NCBI GenBank assembly: GCA_902494765.1
Contig: CABUUK010000024.1
Span: forward strand, 1-29,981
Length of the DNA: 29,981 bases
Origin: an uncultured Collinsella sp.
GTDB lineage: Bacteria > Actinomycetota > Coriobacteriia > Coriobacteriales > Coriobacteriaceae
Reading direction: 5' to 3'
Within the stretch, counting starts at the first letter, position 1; each line of letters begins with the position of its first letter. Under the pieces are notes generated by a model. The model ran no database searches. It was not told where the DNA came from and was given only the letters and a program-made list of their open reading frames with translations. Position numbers and translations under genes: made by a program. Below are positions 16,144-23,969 of this stretch, piece by piece.

Positions 16144-17107
16144 ATCGCTTCCAAAAGTGGAGGATGAGCGTCGTGCGGTTTTGCTGTTCGGTTTTGACCA
16201 GGATGTTGTGGATGTGGGTCTTGACGGTGCCCACGGCAAGGAATAGCTCGTCAGCGATCTCTTGGTTCGATTTGCCCAGTACGACCAGACGCATAACTTC
16301 GGTCTCACGGTTGGAGAGCTTGTAGGCGTTGCGATAGAAGGGCATCTGCTCTTCGATGTGTCGATCAAGATCGCTGTCGTTCTTTTCCTCGGGCGCCTCC
16401 TGCATGCGGATTGAAAGCACGTGGTAGGAGTAGATGATCAGCAGAATCGCAAAGTAGCAGGCAAAGACGTTTTCGCTAAAGTTGCGCTCGGACAGATATA
16501 GTTGCAGCCAAGAGGGCGCCAGACTCATGGGGACAATCAGAATGTTGTAGAAATCCTCGGCAACGATGCAACCGACCAGAATAGCGCCGATAATCAGGTG
16601 CTTTCGTTGGTTGTTAACGCGTGCCTTCAGCTCGACTTGCGTGCTCTTGCGTGCCGTCCAAAAGATATATTGCCCCACGAAAACAAGGAATACCTGACGC
16701 ATCGTGTAGTAGAGCCATTGATGAATGGGGCCGTAGGGGACAGCGACGATAATCAGCAGCTCGCTCAGCAAGAACGTTGCGACGGGAATGACAAACTGCT
16801 TTTTTGAATGCTTGTCGAGCAAATCCATGGCAATGAGCCAAATAAAAGCCTGCGAAGCGGTCGCCACAAAGGTCCGCAACACAGGCATGGTAATTGAGTA
16901 ATAGTCGCTGGCTGGAAAACTCTGGTTTTGCAGCGTGTATTCAAAAAAGAAAATCTCGGTCATCTCGATGGCATAGCAGATAAATACGCCGCTGCCATAG
17001 ATAAAGAAGCGTCGACGAGACGAGGCATAGGCGGCAAGCGAGAGCACCGCCGTCACAATACAGATCACGAGTATCGCTAGGGTATAGAAGAACATCAGGG
17101 TGTTCAT
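16142..17107 (-). CDS. Membrane-anchored LuxR-type transcriptional regulator
   Basis: 321-aa protein with about seven hydrophobic segments in the first 235 residues and a C-terminal LuxR/NarL HTH (KLSNRETEVMRLVVLGKSNQ, then EIADELFLAVGTVKTHIHNI), so it probably senses a ligand in or across the membrane and binds DNA directly. There is no receiver domain. It is paralogous to the broken gene at 23970-24961: both share a LSERN(F/I)SEN segment before the last helix and a short linker to the HTH. It is divergent from putrescine carbamoyltransferase, and the 330-base gap between them carries a symmetric set of TAAAC boxes. A role in polyamine/agmatine-responsive control is inferred from position. 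The ribosome site is weak (GGTGA close to the ATG at 17107). Confidence 0.88.
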   Translation of the reverse strand: MNTLMFFYTLAILVICIVTAVLSLAAYASSRRRFFIYGSGVFICYAIEMTEIFFFEYTLQNQSFPASDYYSITMPVLRTFVATASQAFIWLIAMDLLDKHSKKQFVIPVATFLLSELLIIVAVPYGPIHQWLYYTMRQVFLVFVGQYIFWTARKSTQVELKARVNNQRKHLIIGAILVGCIVAEDFYNILIVPMSLAPSWLQLYLSERNFSENVFACYFAILLIIYSYHVLSIRMQEAPEEKNDSDLDRHIEEQMPFYRNAYKLSNRETEVMRLVVLGKSNQEIADELFLAVGTVKTHIHNILVKTEQQNRTTLILHFWKR

Positions 17108-17245
17108 CTGTCACCGTCCCATCTCATTTATTCTATGGCCGAGCTCTGTATACCTTGTGGGATATAGACGTCTCAACCCTTCGTTTCATTGCGGATTAGG
17201 CGCCAAGATACAGCATAGCCGTATACCGTTCGCGGTTCTAGATGG

Positions 17246-17289
17246 TAAACCCCCTGTAAACTCTTGACCTGCGGGTTTATATTGGTTTA
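17246..17289. promoter_or_regulatory. Dyad of TAAAC boxes upstream of ptcA
   Basis: TAAAC at 17246-17250 and 17257-17261 faces GTTTA at 17275-17279 and 17285-17289. Both pairs are symmetric about 17268, and boxes on each side are 10-11 bp apart (one helical turn). A second dyad, ACCCCCT (17249-17255) with AGGGGGT (17291-17297), overlaps. A possible ptcA promoter TTGACC (17264-17269), 16 bases, TTTAGA (17286-17291) lies within the array. A fifth TAAAC is at 17328-17332. Candidate operator for the adjacent membrane LuxR protein. Confidence 0.5.
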
Positions 17290-17437
17290 GAGGGGGTGTA
17301 ACTCCGTGAACGGTCTTTAATCCCGAATAAACTAGGTAAAAATTGCATACGGGTGAATGATGGTCTTGTCAACACGAGGCGTGATGTTCGAGCGCCTCAT
17401 AGTAATAGTCGGCAAGACCGGCGGAAAGGAAATCGAC

Positions 17438-18511
17438 ATGGCACTGCCTAAGGATTTCATCGACACCAACGACTTCACCAAAGAGCAGATCCTGGCTATC
17501 GAGGATCTTGGTCTGGCAATGAAGAAGGCCATCAAGGTTGACGGTTATTATCCGCACCTGCTCCGCAACAAGAGCCTTGGCATGATCTTCCAGCAGGTCT
17601 CCACCCGCACTCGTCTTTCCTTCGAGACCGCTATGACCGACCTCGGCGGCCATGCTCAGTTCTATGGCCCTGGCACCATCCAGCTCGGCGGTCACGAGTC
17701 CCTGGGCGACACCGCTCGCGTTATGGGCTCGCTGCTCGACATCATGATGGCTCGCGTTGACCGTCACAAGGACGTCGTCGGCCTCGCCGAGGGCTCCGCT
17801 GTGCCCGTCATCAACGGCATGTCCGAGTTCAACCATCCCACGCAGGAGATGGGCGACCTCATGACCATGCTCGAGAACCTCCCCGAGGGCAAGAAGATCG
17901 AGGACTGCACCCTGGCCTTCATCGGCGACGCCACCCAGGTCTGCGTCTCCCTCATGTTCATCGCCTCCAAGGTCGGCATGAAGTTTGTCCAGTTTGGACC
18001 TAAGGGCCACCAGATCCCCGACGGCGGCCTGCACGTTGGCACCGTCGAGGAGCGCGCCGAGTTCGGCAAGCAGATGATGGCCATCGCCGAGGAGAACTGC
18101 AAGGTCTCCGGCGGCTCTGTCGTCATCTCCGACGACATCGAGTGCATCAAGGGCGCCGACTTCATCTACACCGACGTGTGGTATGGCCTGTACGACGAGG
18201 AGGTCTCGGGCGAGAACTACATGGACGTGTTCTATCCCAAGTATCAGGTCACCATGGACATGATGAACTTTGCCGGCCCCAACTCCAAGTTCATGCACTG
18301 CCTGCCGGCCACCCGCAACGAGGAGGTCGTCGACGAAGTCATGGACGATCCCGAGCGCTCCCTGTGCTGGGTCGAGGCCGAGAACCGCAAGCACTCCATC
18401 CGTGCTCTCCTTGCCGCCCTGGGCAAGCGCACCCCGCTCAACGACGAGGGTGTCGAGTACTCCGCCAAGGCTGAGCTCCACGCCGCTCTCGAGGCTCTCG
18501 AGCAGCTCTAA
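17438..18511 (+). CDS. ptcA: Putrescine carbamoyltransferase
   Basis: 357-aa cytoplasmic transcarbamylase that phosphorolyses N-carbamoylputrescine to putrescine and carbamoyl phosphate in the agmatine deiminase pathway. Carbamoyl-phosphate-binding motifs are STRTR at 55-59, HPTQ at 133-136 and HCLP at 287-290. Where ornithine carbamoyltransferase has an SMG loop, this has DVWYGL (246-251), as expected for the putrescine enzyme. The neighbouring agmatine deiminase and antiporters support the assignment over ornithine carbamoyltransferase. Start ATG at 17438 has AAAGGA seven bases upstream; a frame opening at 17357 adds 27 residues without a ribosome site. Carbamate kinase, the usual next step giving ATP, is absent from the window. 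Confidence 0.93.
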   Translation: MALPKDFIDTNDFTKEQILAIEDLGLAMKKAIKVDGYYPHLLRNKSLGMIFQQVSTRTRLSFETAMTDLGGHAQFYGPGTIQLGGHESLGDTARVMGSLLDIMMARVDRHKDVVGLAEGSAVPVINGMSEFNHPTQEMGDLMTMLENLPEGKKIEDCTLAFIGDATQVCVSLMFIASKVGMKFVQFGPKGHQIPDGGLHVGTVEERAEFGKQMMAIAEENCKVSGGSVVISDDIECIKGADFIYTDVWYGLYDEEVSGENYMDVFYPKYQVTMDMMNFAGPNSKFMHCLPATRNEEVVDEVMDDPERSLCWVEAENRKHSIRALLAALGKRTPLNDEGVEYSAKAELHAALEALEQL

Positions 18512-18537
18512 GCCTCAAGGCTTCTAAAAGCACGTTT

Positions 18538-18613
18538 GCGGGCGGCGGATGCTCGTCTCCTGTCGCCCGCTCACCGAGGCCCAAGCAATTGCCTTAATAC
18601 CTTAGGGCCTCGG
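18538..18613 (+). other. Two hairpins in the ptcA-antiporter gap
   Basis: GCGGGCG (18538-18544) pairs with CGCCCGC (18564-18570), and CCGAGGCCC (18574-18582) pairs with GGGCCTCGG (18605-18613). Neither has a T-run, so they are more likely mRNA processing or stability elements between co-transcribed genes than terminators. Confidence 0.55.
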
Positions 18614-18644
18614 ATCTGTCCAAGACTGAGCGAAGGAGCTCATC

Positions 18645-20084
18645 ATGAGCGACGGAAAGAAAAAGCTTTCCTTCTTGACGGTCATTTCGACCATCATCTG
18701 CGTCGTCTTCGTTTGCGAGGCCGCCGCTCCTGCTGCTGCCATTGGCAACCAGCAGTTCTTCTGGTGGATCTTCCTGATCCTGACCTTCCTGCTTCCCTAC
18801 GGCATGGTTGTCGCCGAGCTCGGTACCACCTATGACGGCGAGGGCGGCATTTACGACTGGGTACGCGATGGCCTGGGCGACAAATGGGGCGCCCGCATCT
18901 CGTACTACTACTGGGTCAACTACCCGCTGTGGATCGCCTCGCTGGCTACCATGTTCCCCGACATTTTGGGCATGGTCTTTGGCGTCGAGTTCAACTTGAT
19001 CGCCAAGATGGGTATCGATCTTGCCTTTGTGTGGATCGTCTACCTCATGGGCCGCTCCAAGGCGGCCGACTCCGAGTGGGTCCTTAACGGTGGCGCCATC
19101 ATCAAGGTCGCCGTTGCCGTTATCGTTGGCGCTTTGGGCATTTGGTATGCCATGGAGAACGGTTTTGCGAACGACATGTCCGCTGCCACCTTCCTGCCCG
19201 AGCTCACCAACACCAACGCTCTCGGCTACCTGTCGATCATCATCTTTAACTTCATGGGCTTCGAGGTCATCTGCACCATGACCGACGACATGGCCGATCC
19301 CGCTCGCGATATCCCCAAGGCTATCATCGTCGGTGGCCTGTCCATCGCCGTGATCTACCTGTTCGCTGGCTTTGGCATCGGCGCCGCCGTGCCGGCCGAC
19401 TCCATCGATCCCGACTACGGCATGATCGTCGCAGTCCAGACCATGGTGGGCGACTCCATGATCTTTAAGGTCATCTGCATCGCCTTCCTGATCACCCTGT
19501 TCGCCAACATGGCCGCTTGGTCCTTCGGCGTTAACTCCGTTGCTCGCTACGCTGCCGAGCACGGCAACATGCCCAAGGTCTTCGCCTCGATGATCTCGGA
19601 TGACGACATGCCCAACGGCGCCAACCTGGTCAACGCTGTCGTTGCCTCCCTGGTGCTGTGCCTGCAGCTCGTTCCCATCGACGCCATCTCCAACGGTGTC
19701 TTCTGGATGCTCTTTGGCACCTCTGTCGTCTTCCTGCTGTTGACCTACATCCCGATGTTCCCGGCGTTCCTCAACCTTCGTAAGAACGACCCCAACCGTG
19801 AGCGCATCTTCACGTTCCCGTTTAAGGGCGCCATGATGAAGGTCATGCTGGCCATCCCCTGCATCGAGCTGGTTCTTGCCATCGTTGCCACGCTGATCCC
19901 GTTCTCCGCTGCTGAAATTGGCGACAAGGTCCCGATGATCGTTATCTTCATCGTGCTCGTGCTCATCGGCGAGGTCGTCCGCGTCGTCAGCGCTAAGGGC
20001 CGCGAGACCGAGTACAAGGGTCTGACCCCTGAGCTCGCAGCCCAGCGTCTCGCTGAGGAGGCCGCCGAGGCCGAGGAGAACTAG
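18645..20084 (+). CDS. aguD: APC-family agmatine/putrescine antiporter (first copy)
   Basis: 479-aa amino acid-polyamine-organocation transporter with about 12 membrane segments. The start of the fold is visible at EAAAPAAAIGNQQFFWW, followed by LPYGMVVAELG and GGIYDWVRDGLG, and a charged C-terminal tail (EEAAEAEEN). Its place between putrescine carbamoyltransferase and agmatine deiminase points to agmatine uptake in exchange for putrescine, as in other agmatine deiminase operons. Start ATG at 18645 has AAGGAG eight bases upstream. A close paralogue lies at 22205. Substrate specificity is inferred from context; related APC proteins carry other amino acids, so the symbol is tentative. Confidence 0.85.
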   Translation: MSDGKKKLSFLTVISTIICVVFVCEAAAPAAAIGNQQFFWWIFLILTFLLPYGMVVAELGTTYDGEGGIYDWVRDGLGDKWGARISYYYWVNYPLWIASLATMFPDILGMVFGVEFNLIAKMGIDLAFVWIVYLMGRSKAADSEWVLNGGAIIKVAVAVIVGALGIWYAMENGFANDMSAATFLPELTNTNALGYLSIIIFNFMGFEVICTMTDDMADPARDIPKAIIVGGLSIAVIYLFAGFGIGAAVPADSIDPDYGMIVAVQTMVGDSMIFKVICIAFLITLFANMAAWSFGVNSVARYAAEHGNMPKVFASMISDDDMPNGANLVNAVVASLVLCLQLVPIDAISNGVFWMLFGTSVVFLLLTYIPMFPAFLNLRKNDPNRERIFTFPFKGAMMKVMLAIPCIELVLAIVATLIPFSAAEIGDKVPMIVIFIVLVLIGEVVRVVSAKGRETEYKGLTPELAAQRLAEEAAEAEEN

Positions 20085-20452
20085 AGCACCCGGTTCTGGG
20101 GCTCCAACCCTCCTCGTGTACCAACGCGCGCTTCGTCGGGCTTGTCGCTCCCGACTCCGGGCACTCTAGTCTCTTCGGAGGCGTGTCCAAGCGACAGGTT
20201 TGCTAACCATTCCCCCGGGGTGGGTGTGAGCGATAGCTCCGGTAACCACCGCCCACCCCAATCTCTCTTCCGTATCCTTCGTGCGTTTTGTCTCCGCGCA
20301 CTTGGTTACGTCGTCGCTTGCCGGTGCGATTCCGTGAAAACCGGCACCGGGCGCCCCGACCTTTGCCGGGGAACGGGCGCCTACCATCTCTTGGTTTTAG
20401 GCTGCGGGTAACCCGCCCGCAGCAAGCGATCGTTCGATTTGGAGGAAATCTT
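20085..20452 (+). promoter_or_regulatory. Structured 368-base leader of agmatine deiminase
   Basis: No ORF with a ribosome site. Several stable stems are visible. A compact three-way junction at 20217-20259 has a closing stem GGGGTGGG/CCCACCCC, then GAGC-gata-GCTC and CGGT-aacc-ACCG with almost no unpaired bases between them. TGCCGGT (20319-20325) pairs with ACCGGCA (20340-20346), GGCGCC (20350-20355) with 20376-20381, and GCTGCGGG (20401-20408) with CCCGCAGC (20416-20423), 18 bases before the GGAGG ribosome site. No known riboswitch consensus was matched. It could be a cis-regulatory RNA or a processed intercistronic spacer. Confidence 0.5.
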
Positions 20453-21658
20453 ATGCGTACGATCACCGAGTCCGAGTCCACCCCCAAGGCCGACGGCTTC
20501 TTCATGCCCGCCGAGTTCGCCCCGCAGGATCGCGTGTGGATGGGCTGGCCCCACCGCACCGACACCTGGGCCCACGGCGCCAAGCCGGCCCAGAAGCAGT
20601 ATGCCGCCATCGCCCGCGCCATCTCCGAGTTCACCCCGGTCTATATGTGCGCCAACCAGGTCGACTACGCCAACTGCAAGGCCGTCTTCGAGAACGACGA
20701 GAACGTCACCGTCATCGAGATGACCACCGACGACGCCTGGTTCCGCGACACTGCCGCCACCTACGTCATCAACGGCAAGGGCGAGAAGCGCGCCAACCAC
20801 TGGCACTTCAACGCCTACGGCGGCCTCGTCGACGGCCTGTACTTCCCGTGGGACAAGGACGAGCAGATCGCCCTCAAGATGGCTGAGCTCTCCGGCTGCC
20901 GCCGCTATCGTCCCGACGACATGATCCTCGAGGGCGGCTCCATCACCGTCGACGGCGAGGGCACCCTTGTCGTGACCGACCAGTGCCTGCTTTCCCCGGG
21001 CCGCACCTGCTCTGCGGTTCTGGAGGAGGAAGAGGATCCCGAGTCCATCTGGCCCAAGTACCGCAAGAAGTTTGAGCCCTGGAGCGAGGAGCTTCGCGCC
21101 TACATGGACGAACACCTCAAGGATTACCTGGGTGTCGAGAAGGTCATCTGGGTCAAGGAGGGCATCGACCCCGAGGAGACCAACGGCCACATCGACGACG
21201 TCGCCACGTTCATCGCGCCGGGCGTCATGGCCTGCATTTGGACCGACGATCCCGAGTATCCGTTCTACGAGCAGTGCCACGCTGCCTACGAGACCCTCTC
21301 CAACGCCGTCGACGCCAAGGGCCGCAAGATGAAGGTCTACAAGCTCTGCATGCCCGTGAACCCGCTGTTCATGGACCAGGCTTCCTGCGACACCATCGAC
21401 GCCGACGAGAACGCCGAGCCGCGCGTCCCCGACGAGCCGCTGATCGCCTCCTACATGAACTACCTCGTGACCAACCACGGCGTTATCGTCCCGCAGTACG
21501 GCGACGAGAACGACCAGCTGGCCGTCGACACGCTCCAGAAGATCTACGACGAGGTCTGGGGCGAGGGCGTCTACAAGTGCGTCGGCGTTCAGTCCGAGCA
21601 GGTCGTCTTCGGTGGCGGCAACATCCACTGCATTACTCAGCAGGAGCCGTCCGCGTAA
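20453..21658 (+). CDS. aguA: Agmatine deiminase
   Basis: 401-aa cytoplasmic enzyme of the amidinotransferase/PAD fold that hydrolyses agmatine to N-carbamoylputrescine and ammonia. Family motifs: WMGWPHRTDTW near residue 29, DDAWFRDT at about 92-99 (substrate guanidinium), HWHFNAYGG, the catalytic His in GHIDDVA (H246), and the nucleophile C393 in GGGNIHCITQQEP. Start ATG at 20453 has GGAGGA about eight bases upstream; an upstream frame from 20288 runs through the structured leader and is rejected. It uses GC-rich, strongly biased codons, suggesting high expression. Its product is the substrate of the putrescine carbamoyltransferase upstream. Two hairpins with terminator features follow. Confidence 0.96.
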   Translation: MRTITESESTPKADGFFMPAEFAPQDRVWMGWPHRTDTWAHGAKPAQKQYAAIARAISEFTPVYMCANQVDYANCKAVFENDENVTVIEMTTDDAWFRDTAATYVINGKGEKRANHWHFNAYGGLVDGLYFPWDKDEQIALKMAELSGCRRYRPDDMILEGGSITVDGEGTLVVTDQCLLSPGRTCSAVLEEEEDPESIWPKYRKKFEPWSEELRAYMDEHLKDYLGVEKVIWVKEGIDPEETNGHIDDVATFIAPGVMACIWTDDPEYPFYEQCHAAYETLSNAVDAKGRKMKVYKLCMPVNPLFMDQASCDTIDADENAEPRVPDEPLIASYMNYLVTNHGVIVPQYGDENDQLAVDTLQKIYDEVWGEGVYKCVGVQSEQVVFGGGNIHCITQQEPSA

Positions 21659-21758
21659 TTGTCTGTCTTCCCGAGGCACGGCACCTTGCCCTTCAATCGT
21701 CGGGCATGACCCTTAAGGTCTATGCCCTCCTCTTTCAGGGCAATCTGCCGCACCTCAG

Positions 21759-21856
21759 AAACCCAGCCGATCAATCGGACAGTCGGTGAATCGCACCGTG
21801 ACCATCTCGGGGCATTGATGGTCGGTTTATTCGATGTCTTGGTCGGCTGGGTTTTT
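21759..21856 (+). terminator. Long-loop terminator after aguA
   Basis: A perfect 12-bp stem, AAACCCAGCCGA (21759-21770) with TCGGCTGGGTTT (21843-21854), runs into a T-rich tail (TTTTTCTTT). The 72-base loop is long for a terminator and contains repeats of the GATGGTCGG / GATGTCTTGGTCGG type, so it may be an attenuator. Confidence 0.6.
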
Positions 21857-21860
21857 CTTT

Positions 21861-21899
21861 GGGCACTCCGTTGCCTCCACTTCGGAGTGCCCGCCTCTT
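21861..21899 (+). terminator. Second hairpin after aguA
   Basis: Perfect 10-bp stem GGGCACTCCG (21861-21870) with CGGAGTGCCC (21883-21892), then GCCTCTTT. The weak tail and its position right after the previous hairpin suggest a back-up terminator. Confidence 0.6.
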
Positions 21900-21902
21900 T
21901 GA

Positions 21903-21977
21903 TTGAGTACGCGTCTGATCTGGGATTTATTGCGGGTTAGGCCAATTGTTCGCTTGAATATCCCAGGTCAGACGCGT
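21903..21977 (+). promoter_or_regulatory. 18-bp inverted repeat overlapping a putative promoter of the second antiporter
   Basis: ACGCGTCTGATCTGGGAT (21909-21926) and its reverse complement (21960-21977, one G-U) enclose 33 bases. TTGAGT (21903-21908), a 17-base spacer and TTTATT (21926-21931) make a possible promoter whose spacer is the left arm. This could be a DNA operator with one arm in the promoter and one downstream, or a leader hairpin. Confidence 0.45.
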
Positions 21978-21997
21978 CTTCAATTGCCAAAAGATTC

Positions 21998-22019
21998 CGG
22001 TCGCAATCGCGGCCGTTTT
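21998..22019 (+). terminator. Weak hairpin with T-run in the antiporter leader
   Basis: CGGTCGC (21998-22004) pairs with GCGGCCG (22009-22015, one wobble) around AATC, followed by TTTT. It is short and may be one of several pause or attenuation sites in this 310-base leader. Confidence 0.4.
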
Positions 22020-22109
22020 GATCGGAGTATCTATGTACCAGTGTATCGTTATCTACACGCGCCTGTTCCGCGAGCGTTGGTCCAACAATTGCATCCTCTC
22101 TTCTCTTTG

Positions 22110-22185
22110 GGATGGCACCTGCACCGGTGACGCGGCCTGCAACCCTACCTTGGGCTGCGCCTTCGGTACAGATGCCATCCTTTTT
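22110..22185 (+). terminator. Putative attenuator directly before the second antiporter
   Basis: GGATGGCA (22110-22117) pairs exactly with TGCCATCC (22173-22180) and is followed at once by TTTTT (22181-22185). The ribosome site AGGGGAAG begins six bases later and the start codon is at 22205. A terminator in this position only makes sense as conditional. The 55-base interior (with palindrome CACCGGTG) could hold a sensor or an anti-terminator partner. Confidence 0.55.
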
Positions 22186-22204
22186 GCTGTAGGGGAAGCG
22201 TGCC

Positions 22205-23614
22205 ATGGCAGGTAAAAAGTTCTCCCTGTTCGAGGTCATCCTCTCGGTTATCTGCGTTGTCTTTACCATCGAGGCGGCTGCTCCGGCATCTGCCATGGGT
22301 AACGTGCAGTTCTTCTGGTGGATCTTCCTTATCATTACGTTTTTGCTTCCCTATGGCCTGGTGGTGGCCGAGCTCGGTACGGCGTTCGATTCCGAGGGCG
22401 GCCTGTACGACTGGGTTCGCCTGGGCTTGGGAGACCGTTGGGGTGCACGCTGCTCCTGGTGCTATTGGGTCAACTTTCCACTGTGGGTGGCAAGTATCGC
22501 CTGCATGTTCCCCAGTGTCATCAATGCGGTATGGGGCATCGAATTTTCGCTTGGGGTCCGAATTGCCATCGAGCTTGCCTTTGTGTGGGGCGTCACGGTC
22601 ATGGCAATGCAGCCGGTGGCCGAGGCCGATTGGGTCATGGATGGCGGCGCCGTCATCAAGGTGCTCATTACCGCCGTGGTGGGAATCATCGGCATCTGGT
22701 TTGCCTGCAACAACGGCTTTGCCAACGATATGTCGTTTAAGACATTTGTCCCCGATCTGGGAGACACTAACTCACTGACGTATCTTTCAATCATCCTATT
22801 CAACTTTATGGGCTTTGAGGTGGTCGCGACCTTTGCCAGCACGATGAAGAACCCATCGCGCGATATCCCCAAGGCGGTTATCGCCGGTGGCGTTGCCATC
22901 GCGGCGATCTACATTATCTGTGGCATCGGTATTGGAGCCGCGGTTCCCACCGAGCAGCTTTCACTCGATTCGGGCATTGTGGACGCGGTTGCCGCCATGG
23001 TGGGGCGCGCTCACCCGCTGACGATGGTCGTGGGCGTGGCCTTTCTGGTAACGCTGTTTGCCAACATGATCTGTTGGAGCTTTGGCGTCAACAACGTGGC
23101 GAGCTATGCCGCGCGCCATGGCAACATGCCGCGTCCCTTTGCGCTGGTGTCCAAGAAGACCGGCATGCCCAACGGCTCGGCACTCATTAACGGTTGTTTT
23201 GCCAGCTTGGTGCTGCTACTTCAGATTCCGCTGGGTGAAGGTTCCGACGTCTTTTGGGTCTTCTTCTCGATGAACGTCGTCTTTCTGCTCATGAGCTATA
23301 TCCCGATGTTCCCGGCGTTTTGGCGCCTGCGTAAATACGACGACCGCCCGCGTGTGTTTCGCGCGCCCTTCGAGGGCAAGGTGCTTGCGGTAGCGCTTGC
23401 GGTGCCGGTGGTAGAACTCGTGCTTTCGATTGTTGCGACAATCGTGCCGCTTAACAGCTCGCCCGCCGAGATGTCAAAGTTGCCGATCCTCATGGGTGTG
23501 GTGATCGGCGTGTTGCTGGGCGAGGTTTCGCGCCTCATATCGCGCCGCGGCCGCAGCATCGACAATCCCGGCGTTGGCGCAAGGGGGACAGGTCGCTTTG
23601 CACCAAAACAGTAG
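22205..23614 (+). CDS. APC-family polyamine/amino acid transporter (second copy)
   Basis: 469-aa paralogue of the transporter at 18645, colinear over the full length with about 12 membrane segments. Shared blocks include FFWWIFLI-TFLLPYG, VVAELGT, YDWVR-GLGD-WGAR and SYIPMFPAFW/TYIPMFPAFL. The charged C-terminal tail of the first copy is missing here, and codon use is more relaxed. Start ATG at 22205 has AGGGGAAG upstream, just after an apparent attenuator. It probably exchanges a related polyamine or amino acid; two divergent copies beside one agmatine deiminase suggest different substrates or expression conditions. Confidence 0.85.
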   Translation: MAGKKFSLFEVILSVICVVFTIEAAAPASAMGNVQFFWWIFLIITFLLPYGLVVAELGTAFDSEGGLYDWVRLGLGDRWGARCSWCYWVNFPLWVASIACMFPSVINAVWGIEFSLGVRIAIELAFVWGVTVMAMQPVAEADWVMDGGAVIKVLITAVVGIIGIWFACNNGFANDMSFKTFVPDLGDTNSLTYLSIILFNFMGFEVVATFASTMKNPSRDIPKAVIAGGVAIAAIYIICGIGIGAAVPTEQLSLDSGIVDAVAAMVGRAHPLTMVVGVAFLVTLFANMICWSFGVNNVASYAARHGNMPRPFALVSKKTGMPNGSALINGCFASLVLLLQIPLGEGSDVFWVFFSMNVVFLLMSYIPMFPAFWRLRKYDDRPRVFRAPFEGKVLAVALAVPVVELVLSIVATIVPLNSSPAEMSKLPILMGVVIGVLLGEVSRLISRRGRSIDNPGVGARGTGRFAPKQ

Positions 23615-23649
23615 CGCCGCGAGTTGTGCGGTGCTAGATGCATCTTGGA

Positions 23650-23841
23650 TTACTGCTCACGCTGCTCGGGATCAGATGCGAGCTTGGGTGCAAAGTAGGG
23701 GACGTGGCCCAGGTAGGGGCAGCTGTCCGAACGCGCCTCAACGGCGCAGGGGACATTGTCGTAGGTCATGGAAGAACCGAGTCGGGTGATGGCCTTGGCG
23801 GCGGGCGCGACGAGCATCTTGAGCGGAGCGATCGGTGTCAT
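23650..23841 (-). CDS. Small hypothetical protein (63 aa)
   Basis: Unrecognised 63-residue protein, supported mainly by an excellent ribosome site (AAAGGAG five bases before the ATG at 23841). It has two cysteines (NVPCAVEARSDSCPYLGHV), a proline- and tyrosine-rich C-terminal half, and no clear signal peptide or membrane segment. It is convergent with the second antiporter and divergent from the frameshifted LuxR-type gene. The gap upstream contains a TAAAC palindrome, so it may belong to the same regulon. A longer frame starting at 23856 lacks a ribosome site. Confidence 0.6.
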   Translation of the reverse strand: MTPIAPLKMLVAPAAKAITRLGSSMTYDNVPCAVEARSDSCPYLGHVPYFAPKLASDPEQREQ

Positions 23842-23872
23842 GGCATCTCCTTTCATCGGTGAGACACAGCTT

Positions 23873-23899
23873 GTTTATCTAAACGATACAGTACGTTTA
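23873..23899. promoter_or_regulatory. TAAAC palindrome between the small gene and the LuxR-type gene
   Basis: TAAACGATACAGTACGTTTA (23880-23899) is a dyad with TAAACG/CGTTTA ends. A third box, GTTTA (23873-23877), lies just outside it. It is upstream of both divergent genes. The box sequence matches the arrays at 17246 and 25044. Confidence 0.5.
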
Positions 23900-23969
23900 A
23901 TCGGTGAGTCTAATCTTGCGGCAAAGAATCTGTCAACATCCTCACAGCATCTAGACAGGGGAGGCGGGC

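Noticed and set aside
20177..20260. Stretch resembling the 5' part of a serine tRNA (GGAGGCGTGTCCAAGCG, with TTTGCTAA like a GCU anticodon loop)
   Set aside because: The anticodon stem does not pair, no matching CGCCTCC acceptor strand or T-arm follows, and the same bases fold better as leader hairpins.
20381..21679. Long open frame antisense to agmatine deiminase (and similar antisense frames over galK, the aldolase, ptcA, the amidohydrolase and the MATE gene)
   Set aside because: These come from GC-rich codon bias on the coding strand. Their translations are low-complexity, rich in V, G, H and L, and lack family motifs or ribosome sites.
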